From assembly GCA_049609625.1 (NCBI GenBank), contig JBMYYR010000054.1, forward strand, positions 1 to 12,287: a DNA stretch of 12,287 bases. Direction: 5' to 3'. Both the position numbers and the translations under genes were made by a program. The notes beneath the pieces were generated by a model that saw nothing but the letters and a program-made list of their open reading frames with translations, did no database searches and was not told the DNA's origin. This DNA is from JBMYYR01 sp049609625. Lineage in GTDB: Bacteria; Bacteroidota; Bacteroidia; Flavobacteriales; CAJXXR01. The first letter of the stretch is position 1; every line of letters starts with the position of its first letter. Of the stretch, positions 1-6,138 are shown piece by piece.

Positions 1-902
1 GTCATCAATTTTTCCCAGCCTTTATTCTCATTATCAGCTTCTTGGTAGAAAAAATGCAAACTTTTTCCATTTTCAATATCAACAATTTGATGTGTAAAAT
101 CAGGATCGGCAGCCCAAGCGAAATCGTGTACCAAATCGGCTCTAAAATGCCACGTATTTTTAGCAAGATCGCTTGTATAGCGAGTCGTGTCGAGTGTATT
201 GTCTTCATTTGTATACCCAAAAGCTTGCGAAAGTTGGCTTTGGTTTTGAAGCACGCCAGTTCCGGCCAAAACATAAGAGGAATCCATGGTGATACAGACA
301 TCAAACGAACCCCATTCGCCATAAAATTCTCGCCCAACGTATTGATCAATGTGCCAGCCATGTTGATCGTAGGCGGCTACTTTAGGATACCATTGGGTCA
401 TGGTGTAGCTGATGCCTTGTTTATTGTCGCGCCCACTTCGTCGGATCTGGACGGGCACTTGGGTTTCAAATTCTATCCTAATCATCACGCTTTCAAGGGG
501 TTCTATACTAAAATCACTCAGTTTTAGAATTGTACCAATGGTTTCGTGAACGATTTCAGTTCCGTTAATCCAAGCTTTTTTAATCTTGGTATAACCCATT
601 TCTTCAGGTTTTAAATGAAAAATACGGTCGCCAACTCTGGAATCTGGATCTAGAATATTCCTTGACCTTACATCCATCATGCTATTGGGCTGAAAGGCAT
701 TCCAGTAGAGATGAAGATAGACTTCGTTCAGAATGTCGGGGGAATGGTTGATGTAATTTAAGTTCTCTGAACCAGAAAGGATGTTATTTTCGTCATTTAG
801 CTCAACATCTATCTGATAATGAGCCTCTTGCTGCCAATAGCAGTCTTGAGCTAAACCTGCGGAACTCAATAAAAGAGCGAGGATTATAAGTTTGATTTGC
901 AT
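1..902 (-). CDS. Secreted M1-family metallopeptidase, N-terminal 300 residues (cut by window edge)
   Basis: An uninterrupted frame starts at the ATG complementary to 900-902 and runs off the left edge. Residues 1-18 form a signal peptide (Lys4, then a Leu/Ile/Ala-rich core ending AGLA before Gln19), so the protein should be exported. The rest resembles the N-terminal beta domain of Bacteroidota M1 aminopeptidase-like proteins. Landmarks are YWQQEAHYQIDV (22-33), VYLHLYWNAFQPNSMMDVR (61-79), QIRRSGRDN (152-160), QWYPKVAAYD (170-179), REFYGEWGSFDV (191-202) and VHDFAWAADPDF (258-269). The catalytic zinc motif (HExxH, then Glu) would lie further downstream, outside the window, so activity cannot be judged. 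The family cleaves N-terminal residues from peptides; the substrate is unknown. The gene lies 35 nt after ftsY on the same strand with no obvious terminator between, so co-transcription is possible. Confidence 0.87.
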   Translation of the reverse strand, partial: MQIKLIILALLLSSAGLAQDCYWQQEAHYQIDVELNDENNILSGSENLNYINHSPDILNEVYLHLYWNAFQPNSMMDVRSRNILDPDSRVGDRIFHLKPEEMGYTKIKKAWINGTEIVHETIGTILKLSDFSIEPLESVMIRIEFETQVPVQIRRSGRDNKQGISYTMTQWYPKVAAYDQHGWHIDQYVGREFYGEWGSFDVCITMDSSYVLAGTGVLQNQSQLSQAFGYTNEDNTLDTTRYTSDLAKNTWHFRADLVHDFAWAADPDFTHQIVDIENGKSLHFFYQEADNENKGWEKLM

Positions 903-937
903 TGAATTAGAAATTAAAAATTATTAATATGATCGAT

Positions 938-1891
938 TTAGGATTCAAAAAGGGATTCGACAAAGTCTTCTCGGTTGAAGGCCTGAAGGTCGTCTATACC
1001 TTCGCCAATTCCGATGTATTTTACGGGGATTTTGAATTCGTCGGAGATGCCAATAACCACACCACCTTTTGCTGTGCCGTCAAGTTTGGTAAGTGCCAGA
1101 TGTGTAATATCGGTTACTTTTGTAAACTGACGAGCTTGCTCTACAGCATTTTGACCTGTGGAAGCATCCAAAACCAAAAGTACTTCATGCGGCGCATCGA
1201 CGTCAATTTTTTGCATCACACGTTTGATTTTTGATAACTCTTCCATCAAATTTACTTTGTTGTGAAGTCGCCCAGCGGTGTCGATAATAATGACGTCAGA
1301 TTTGCTCGAATGTCCTTTTTGCAAGGTATCAAAAGCGACCGAAGCGGGGTCGGAACCCATTTGTTGTTTCACCAAATCGACCTCAACACGTTCTGACCAC
1401 ACCTGAAGTTGGTCGATGGCAGCAGCACGAAAGGTATCGGCAGCGCCAAGAAGTACATTCCTACCTCTTTTTTTATGTTGATGAGCAAGCTTCCCGATGG
1501 TCGTTGTTTTCCCAACGCCATTGACGCCAATGACCATGATGACATAAGGTTTATCGCTTTCTGGGAGTTCAAAATCTTGCTGATTTTTGAGTTCGTTTTC
1601 TTTTAGTAAGTCAACAATTTCTTCTTTCAACATGGTATTAAGCTCCTGTGAACCAAAGAATTTATCTTTAGATACGCGCGCTTCAATACGGTCAATAATT
1701 TTTAAAGTCGTCTGAACACCAACATCCGAACTGATTAGAATTTCTTCTAAATCATCAAGAAAATCATCATCAACTTTAGATTTACCAGCAACAGCTTTGG
1801 CGAGTTTGGATAACAGGTTGCCTTTGGTTTTTTTGAGACCTTTGTCGAGCTTTTCTTTTTTCTTATCAGAAAATAAATTGAATAAAGCCAT
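938..1891 (-). CDS. ftsY: Signal recognition particle receptor FtsY
   Basis: 317 residues. FtsY is the membrane-associated SRP GTPase that receives ribosome-nascent-chain complexes from Ffh and passes them to the Sec translocon. The N-terminus is a short, Lys-rich stretch (residues 1-40) with Phe/Leu residues near the start, fitting a lipid-binding helix, followed by the helical N domain (about 41-110). The GTPase G domain shows every signature: P-loop GVNGVGKTT (122-130), DTFRAAAIDQL (152-162), DTAGR (204-208), TKLDGTAKGG (268-277), and the closing GIGEGIDDLQAF (294-305). There is no long acidic A domain like that of E. coli, which is normal outside the gammaproteobacteria. The ATG is preceded by an A-rich leader rather than a Shine-Dalgarno sequence. 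A strong promoter lies about 50 nt upstream. Identification is secure. Confidence 0.97.
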   Translation of the reverse strand: MALFNLFSDKKKEKLDKGLKKTKGNLLSKLAKAVAGKSKVDDDFLDDLEEILISSDVGVQTTLKIIDRIEARVSKDKFFGSQELNTMLKEEIVDLLKENELKNQQDFELPESDKPYVIMVIGVNGVGKTTTIGKLAHQHKKRGRNVLLGAADTFRAAAIDQLQVWSERVEVDLVKQQMGSDPASVAFDTLQKGHSSKSDVIIIDTAGRLHNKVNLMEELSKIKRVMQKIDVDAPHEVLLVLDASTGQNAVEQARQFTKVTDITHLALTKLDGTAKGGVVIGISDEFKIPVKYIGIGEGIDDLQAFNREDFVESLFES

Positions 1892-1942
1892 AGTTTTTTT
1901 GTTTAATAAACTACTGTAAGTAATTTATATTTAGAGACTTAT

Positions 1943-1972
1943 CAAACTTATCTGTTTCTAAAAAAGCCTCAA
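1943..1972 (-). promoter_or_regulatory. Promoter of ftsY, Bacteroidota type
   Basis: On the minus strand, TTG (complement of 1970-1972) is followed after 19 nt by TAAGTTTG (complement of 1943-1950). This matches the Bacteroidota consensus TTG-N17-23-TAnnTTTG in full. Transcription would start near 1935, giving a 5' leader of roughly 45 nt before the ftsY ATG at 1891. Confidence 0.65.
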
Positions 1973-2000
1973 AAAGCAGAGCCCAAATTTAATGCTTTTT
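1971..2000. repeat. Inverted repeat overlapping the ftsY -33 region
   Basis: AAAAAGCA (1971-1978) and TGCTTTTT (1993-2000) are perfect 8-bp inverted copies separated by 14 nt. The left arm overlaps the -33 element of the ftsY promoter, so this could be an operator. A weak terminator is less likely, because no gene ends here. Confidence 0.35.
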
Positions 2001-2109
2001 CTTAGTTTAGACTAACTTTTACAAGTGTTTTTATGGCTCAAACTCCTGTAGTTATTTTCATTATTTTTTAGATAAAGATTTTGACATTTCGCCAATAAAG
2101 AATCTAAAC

Positions 2110-2143
2110 TTGTACTTATGCATCATTTTTTTACATACATTTG
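2110..2143 (+). promoter_or_regulatory. Promoter of the dioxygenase-like lipoprotein gene
   Basis: TTG (2110-2112) and TACATTTG (2136-2143) are separated by 23 nt, a full match to TTG-N17-23-TAnnTTTG at the long end of the spacing. Transcription would start near 2150, leaving a leader of about 65 nt. A second, weaker pair lies just upstream: TTG 2081-2083, then TAAACTTG 2105-2112 after 21 nt, with one mismatch. Confidence 0.55.
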
Positions 2144-2214
2144 GTAGTTATCTGAAAATCAGAACTATTAACTCCCTATCTGATTGACACAAACCATTAT
2201 CTAAATCACTTGAC

Positions 2215-2910
2215 ATGAACAGAAAAAAATTTCTCAAAAACGGCCTCTTAGGCTTAGGTTCACTCGTTGCTGCGCCAACCTTATTGTCTTCCTGTAAAGA
2301 CAAAGATTCTGATGGCGGTGGCGGAACTAATCCCGAAGATTGCAAAGTAACACCAACCGAAATAGCTGGGCCTTTCCCGATAAAAACACCTGCCGATTGG
2401 GTGAGAGAAAATATTATTGGAAACAAAGCTGGCGTGCCACTGATGATCAATCTAAAAATTGAAGATATTAACGACGATTGCAAAGCTTTAGTAGGTGCTT
2501 CGGTAGATATTTGGCAATGCGATGCAAAGGGAAATTATTCAGAATATGCTAATCAACTTGATGGAGATTTTACGAATGAACATTTCTTGAGAGGGCGCCA
2601 AACCACCAATGCCGACGGCGAAGTTTCTTTCATCAGTATTTTTCCGGGTTGGTACCCTGGGCGTGCGCCACATCTTCATCTCGAAATTAAAAGCAGTTCT
2701 GGCGATTCACTTTTGGTAACTCAAACGGCTTTTCCTGAAGCTATTTCTACGGAAGTGTACACCAACTCTGCTTACAATGGCAATTTTGACACATCAAATA
2801 CTGCGGATGGTGGATTTTACAATAGCCTAGATGACAATATGTTGGATGAAATTACTGGAAACCTAACAGATGGTTTTACAATGAGAAAAACAATTCGAGT
2901 TAAGGCTTAG
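2215..2910 (+). CDS. Lipoprotein of the intradiol ring-cleavage dioxygenase family
   Basis: 231 residues, related to the beta-type subunit of protocatechuate 3,4-dioxygenase and catechol 1,2-dioxygenase, non-haem Fe(III) enzymes that split catechols between the two hydroxyls. The family's ligand set (two Tyr, two His) can be placed at Tyr108 (in DIWQCDAKGNYS), Tyr147 (in PGWYPGRAPHLHLEI), His153 and His155. The Arg of YPGR (150) is also present, as is the FLRGRQ motif (124-129). The N-terminus is a lipoprotein signal with lipobox LSSC, Cys27 being the predicted lipidation site. RKKFLK (3-8) resembles a twin-arginine motif with one Arg replaced by Lys, so Tat export of a folded metalloprotein is possible. 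A short Gly/Asp linker (29-38) follows. It stands alone, with no aromatic-degradation genes beside it, so the substrate is unknown. Confidence 0.85.
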   Translation: MNRKKFLKNGLLGLGSLVAAPTLLSSCKDKDSDGGGGTNPEDCKVTPTEIAGPFPIKTPADWVRENIIGNKAGVPLMINLKIEDINDDCKALVGASVDIWQCDAKGNYSEYANQLDGDFTNEHFLRGRQTTNADGEVSFISIFPGWYPGRAPHLHLEIKSSSGDSLLVTQTAFPEAISTEVYTNSAYNGNFDTSNTADGGFYNSLDDNMLDEITGNLTDGFTMRKTIRVKA

Positions 2911-2928
2911 ATTTATTTCTGAGCTTTT
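2902..2928 (+). terminator. Hairpin terminator overlapping the dioxygenase-like stop codon
   Basis: AAGGCTTAGA (2902-2911) pairs with TCTGAGCTTT (2918-2927) as a 10-bp stem with two G-T wobbles and a 6-nt loop. It runs straight into TTTTCT at 2925-2930. It contains the TAG stop (2908-2910) and the first bases of the convergent gene's 3' end, so it fits termination of the rightward transcript. In the opposite direction the stem has no T tract after it. Confidence 0.45.
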
Positions 2929-3989
2929 CTAAACAAAATGATCGCCACAACACCATAAAATATATTGGGTAGCCAAGCGGCAATAACCGGGTTTAGGTCA
3001 GAATATTGAGCGAAAGTAACACCAAATTTGTTGATAAGCAAATAGAACATGACCAAAGCCAAGCCAATAGAAAGGTTGATGCCGAGCCCGCCTCGTGTTT
3101 TTTTGGAAGCCAAAGAAACGGCGATAATTGTTAGAATGATATTAGAAAAAGCAGCCGCATTTCGCTGATGAAGCTCAACTTCATAGAACTGAACTGAATC
3201 TGAACCACGTTTTCTATCTAGTTCAATTTTTTCTGTTATTTGCTGAAAATCAAGAAGATGAGCTTGTTTCACTAAACTTACCACATGCTCTGGAAGAAGT
3301 TTAAGATCTATCGATTTAGATTTTCCTTTTGTCAGCCGTTCTTTGCCGTCTACAAACTGTCTTTCGTGCCATTGCTGAACTTGCCACCTTGCCGAATCCG
3401 CCTGATAACTCACTACATCAGCCATCAATTTTGATTTTAGCTTTAGACCATCAAACTGCTCTAATGTAAATTGGTTTCCACGTTTGGATTTGGTGTTGTA
3501 TGAACCAAAATACACGCTGGTGTTTTTGTCAACTTGTGTATGAATTTTTTCATAGGTGCTGGCACTTCGGTTATACACATGCTCGACCTCGAAGGCGTAC
3601 GAATCTGAGGAAGCGTGAGGCAAATACCATTGAAGGCAAATAAGCGAAATGACCGTAATGATTCCAGAACCAATAAAATAAGGCTTCAAAAAGCGCCAAA
3701 AACTCACACCAGCAGTAAAAATAGGAACAATTTCTGTTCGCCCTGCCATTCCAGAAGTAAAAATAATGACCGAAATAAAAGTAAAAAACGAACTCATAAG
3801 GAGTCCATATTTCAGCGCAAAATTCTTGTAATAAACAAAAATAACATCTTCCCAATCGGGTTTAGAATCGTAGAATCCACTGATTTGCTCCGTAAAATCG
3901 AAGACTATAGCTATCATTAAAATCAAACCTAAGCAAAAGCTAAAGGTGAGCATAAATTTTTTAAAGATATACCAGTCTATAATCTTCAT
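2913..3989 (-). CDS. LptF/LptG-family LPS export permease (YjgP/YjgQ)
   Basis: 358 residues, close to the usual 350-370 of the family. In the Lpt machine, LptF and LptG form the inner-membrane part that, with the LptB ATPase, extracts lipopolysaccharide and pushes it towards LptC/LptA. The layout matches. Three N-terminal membrane segments lie at about 12-32, 60-80 and 100-121. A periplasmic beta-jellyroll domain follows at about 125-270, and three C-terminal segments at about 279-295, 302-320 and 334-353. The start IIDWYIFKKFMLTF and the GMAGRTEIVPIFTAGVSFWRF loop (80-100, basic coupling region) are typical. Whether it is the F or G paralogue cannot be told from sequence alone. It is the last gene of the ileS operon: the tgt stop TAA directly abuts its ATG. 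It converges on the dioxygenase-like gene with 2 nt between stops. Confidence 0.88.
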   Translation of the reverse strand: MKIIDWYIFKKFMLTFSFCLGLILMIAIVFDFTEQISGFYDSKPDWEDVIFVYYKNFALKYGLLMSSFFTFISVIIFTSGMAGRTEIVPIFTAGVSFWRFLKPYFIGSGIITVISLICLQWYLPHASSDSYAFEVEHVYNRSASTYEKIHTQVDKNTSVYFGSYNTKSKRGNQFTLEQFDGLKLKSKLMADVVSYQADSARWQVQQWHERQFVDGKERLTKGKSKSIDLKLLPEHVVSLVKQAHLLDFQQITEKIELDRKRGSDSVQFYEVELHQRNAAAFSNIILTIIAVSLASKKTRGGLGINLSIGLALVMFYLLINKFGVTFAQYSDLNPVIAAWLPNIFYGVVAIILFRKAQK

Positions 3990-5120
3990 TTAGAGTCTAT
4001 TAGCTATTTTTTTTACCATAACATTTTTCCAATCGTAAAACGTGCCAGCCAAAATTTGTTTTCGAGCTTCTTCGACTAACCAAAGGTAAAATCGGATGTT
4101 ATGCAGTGTTGCTATTTGCTTAGCTAACAATTCATTAGAAGCAAAAAGATGACGTAAATAGGCTTTAGAATAGGTCGAATCTACATAAGACGTTCCGTTT
4201 GGATCGATGACAGAAAAATCATCAGCCCATTTCAAATTTTTGATGTTGATGATACCTTCACTTGTAAACAATTGCCCGTTTCTGGCATTTCTACTCGGCA
4301 TCACACAATCGAACATATCGATTCCTAAAGCAATGTTTTCCAGAATATTAGCTGGAGTCCCCACACCCATCAAATAGCGTGGTTTATCTTTCGGAAGCAC
4401 CGCCGTAACCACTTCCGTCATGGCATACATTTCTTCGGCAGGTTCGCCAACCGAAAGGCCGCCAATGGCATTCGCTTCTCTATCAAAACTGGCAATGACT
4501 TCGGCGGATTGTTTTCTTAAATCTTTATAGGTAGAACCCTGAACGATAGGCATTAAGGTTTGATTGTAACCATAATGACCTTCGGTAGAATCGAATCTAT
4601 CACAACAACGTTTTAGCCAACGATGTGTCATTTTCATCGAGCGTTTGGCATAATGATAATCGCAGGGATAAGGTGTACATTCATCAAAAGCCATGATAAT
4701 ATCTGCGCCTATTGTTCGTTGCACATCCATCGCCGATTCTGGCGAAAAAAAGTGTCGAGAACCATCGATATGCGACTTAAACGTAACGCCTTCTTCTTTA
4801 ATTTTTCGATTTTTACCCAACGAATAGACCTGATAACCACCAGAATCCGTCAGCATCGGGCGATCCCAATTGATAAATTTATGTAAACCACCTGCTTTTT
4901 CTAAAATTGGTAATTTTGGTCGCAAATATAAATGATAGGTATTTCCTAAAATAATTTGCGCTTTGGTATCGTCTCTCAACTCATGCTGATGAACACCTTT
5001 CACGGTTGCCACTGTACCAACAGGCATAAAAATAGGTGTTTCTATTTGTCCATGATCGGTGGTAATGACACCTGCTCGGGCTTGAGACTTTGGGTCAGTT
5101 TGCAGGAGGGAAAATTTCAT
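3990..5120 (-). CDS. tgt: tRNA-guanine transglycosylase (queuosine modification)
   Basis: 376 residues, normal family length. Tgt exchanges guanine 34 in the anticodon of tRNA Asp, Asn, His and Tyr for preQ1, the committed step that places queuosine. Catalytic features are intact: TDSGGYQVYS (91-100) with general-base Asp92, AFDEC (144-148) with substrate-binding Asp146, IVQGS (192-196), GGLSVGE (220-226), and GIDMFDCVMPSRNARNG (266-282) with nucleophile Asp271. The usual CxCxxC zinc ligands near the C-terminus are missing: the matching positions are Gly309, Ser311 and Asp314. The fourth ligand, His340, in TLHNIRFY, is kept. I recall similar losses in other Bacteroidota Tgt proteins, so this is probably a lineage trait rather than decay. 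It sits 6 nt after lspA. Confidence 0.96.
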   Translation of the reverse strand: MKFSLLQTDPKSQARAGVITTDHGQIETPIFMPVGTVATVKGVHQHELRDDTKAQIILGNTYHLYLRPKLPILEKAGGLHKFINWDRPMLTDSGGYQVYSLGKNRKIKEEGVTFKSHIDGSRHFFSPESAMDVQRTIGADIIMAFDECTPYPCDYHYAKRSMKMTHRWLKRCCDRFDSTEGHYGYNQTLMPIVQGSTYKDLRKQSAEVIASFDREANAIGGLSVGEPAEEMYAMTEVVTAVLPKDKPRYLMGVGTPANILENIALGIDMFDCVMPSRNARNGQLFTSEGIINIKNLKWADDFSVIDPNGTSYVDSTYSKAYLRHLFASNELLAKQIATLHNIRFYLWLVEEARKQILAGTFYDWKNVMVKKIANRL

Positions 5121-5126
5121 AATCTT

Positions 5127-5750
5127 CTAATTTTCAATGGGTTTCACTTTCTTTTTCTCAAGTGCATTTAAGGCCAAAGAGAGTTTTTTGTTGTTCAGAA
5201 TCAGAAGAAATACCCCCAGACTAATGGCGGTATCAGCAACATTGAAAATATGAGGGAAAAACTCAAAATAATCGCCGCCCAGGCCAGGGATCCATTCGGG
5301 AAGCCGACCTCTCCAGAGCGGAAAATAGAACATATCGACTACCTGTCCGTAAAACATTGAGGTTGAGCCTTCTGTTGTGGTAAATTCAGCCACTTGACGG
5401 GAACTATGTGTAAATAATGGGCCGTAAACTAAGGCATCAATCACATTGCCGATGGCTCCTCCTAAAATCATCGAAAAGGCGAGCTTAACAGACTGATGTG
5501 CTTTGTTTTGATGTAGTTTTTGGACTAGCCAAATTAAGGCTACAATAAGAACCATTCTAAAAAGCGTTAGAAACAGTTTATCAAACAACTCGATGCCAAA
5601 GGCCATTCCATTGTTTTCGGTAAAATGAATCCGAAACCAATCAAAAATAACATATTCTTGATTGAGCATCATATTGGTTTTGACCCAAAGTTTTGAGCTA
5701 TGGTCTAAAATGAGGACAATGAAAACAATCCACCATGTTTTTTTCAACAT
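5127..5750 (-). CDS. lspA: Lipoprotein signal peptidase (signal peptidase II)
   Basis: 207 residues, compared with about 160-170 in E. coli. LspA is the inner-membrane aspartyl protease that removes the signal peptide just before the lipidated cysteine of prolipoproteins. The two catalytic aspartates are Asp105 in GGAIGNVIDALVYG (97-110) and Asp173 in FNVADTAISLG (169-179). The N-terminal DHSSK (16-20) corresponds to the usual DQxxK, and FTENNGMAFG (43-52) to the NxGxAFG motif. Four hydrophobic segments lie at about 6-22, 57-76, 88-105 and 168-187. The extra length is an aromatic insertion between the two catalytic motifs (about 112-165), which should lie on the periplasmic side. Similar insertions are usual in Bacteroidota LspA, to my knowledge. 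It lies 8 nt after the TraR/DksA-family gene. Confidence 0.95.
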   Translation of the reverse strand: MLKKTWWIVFIVLILDHSSKLWVKTNMMLNQEYVIFDWFRIHFTENNGMAFGIELFDKLFLTLFRMVLIVALIWLVQKLHQNKAHQSVKLAFSMILGGAIGNVIDALVYGPLFTHSSRQVAEFTTTEGSTSMFYGQVVDMFYFPLWRGRLPEWIPGLGGDYFEFFPHIFNVADTAISLGVFLLILNNKKLSLALNALEKKKVKPIEN

Positions 5751-5758
5751 ACTAAAAC

Positions 5759-6127
5759 TTATTGATTGTTTTTAGCTTCGATACTCATTGTGGTGTGTGG
5801 CACCAATCTCAAACGGGCTTTCTGAATCATTTTTCCAGTAACTTTACACACGCCATACGTGCCATTCTCTATCCGCTGAAGGGCAAATTTGAGATTGTTG
5901 ATAAATTTTTCTTGCCTCGAAATCAAAAGCGTGTTTGATTCTTTGGCAAGCGTTCCGGCGCCGTCGTCATACGAATTAGAAACTTTATAGGTATCTCCCG
6001 TTCCGTTTTCTAAGCCAATGTTACCTTTCAATGAGGTAATTTCTTTTTCGGCTGCGGCAATTTTATCTAAGATAAGTGTTTTGAACTCTTCTAACTCTTC
6101 TGAAGTAAAGCTTGATTTAGTATTCAT
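5759..6127 (-). CDS. TraR/DksA-family zinc-finger-like protein with degenerate cysteines
   Basis: 122 residues. DksA and TraR enter the secondary channel of RNA polymerase and, with ppGpp, change promoter choice. This protein has the family build: an N-terminal helix (about 8-35), a loop with TYKVSNSYDDGAGTLAKES (46-64), a second helix (about 65-90), and the C-terminal TYGVCKVTGKMI...RLRLVPHTTMSIEAK (90-119). Only Cys94 remains of the four zinc cysteines; the other positions are Thr97, Ser115 and Ala118. The canonical DxxDxA tip of E. coli DksA is not obvious, although two acidic residues (Asp54, Asp55) lie in the loop. Homologues with this form, usually sitting next to ileS and lspA, are common in Bacteroidota as I recall. 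Its place between ileS (11 nt) and lspA (8 nt) suggests constant co-expression. The actual regulatory role is unknown. Confidence 0.85.
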   Translation of the reverse strand: MNTKSSFTSEELEEFKTLILDKIAAAEKEITSLKGNIGLENGTGDTYKVSNSYDDGAGTLAKESNTLLISRQEKFINNLKFALQRIENGTYGVCKVTGKMIQKARLRLVPHTTMSIEAKNNQ

Positions 6128-6138
6128 AATAAATTGAT

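Larger units (their letters stand above)
1892..2214. other. Divergent intergenic region between ftsY and the dioxygenase-like gene
   Basis: 323 nt without a convincing gene on either strand. It holds the ftsY promoter (1943-1972), a promoter for the rightward gene (2110-2143), and an inverted repeat (1971-2000). No tRNA, structured RNA or transposon remnant was recognised. In many Flavobacteriia, as I recall, ftsY follows the small ribosomal-protein genes rpmB and rpmG and a DUF4295 gene; none of these is here, and ftsY has its own promoter instead. Confidence 0.6.

Noticed and set aside
42..527. Long open frame on the plus strand at the left end, and a second same-strand frame at 5-361
   Set aside because: Both overlap the M1-peptidase frame, which has a signal peptide and family motifs throughout; the other frames show no recognisable protein pattern.
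2148..2483. 111-codon minus-strand frame across the dioxygenase-like promoter and 5' end
   Set aside because: It is antisense to a gene with clear motifs, its product is low-complexity Ser/Pro/Leu, and it would have no good promoter.
3571..3920. Open frames on both strands within the LptF/LptG-family gene
   Set aside because: Their products are rich in Tyr, Phe and Cys or in Lys and Asn without domain features, as expected from shifted frames of a membrane-protein gene.
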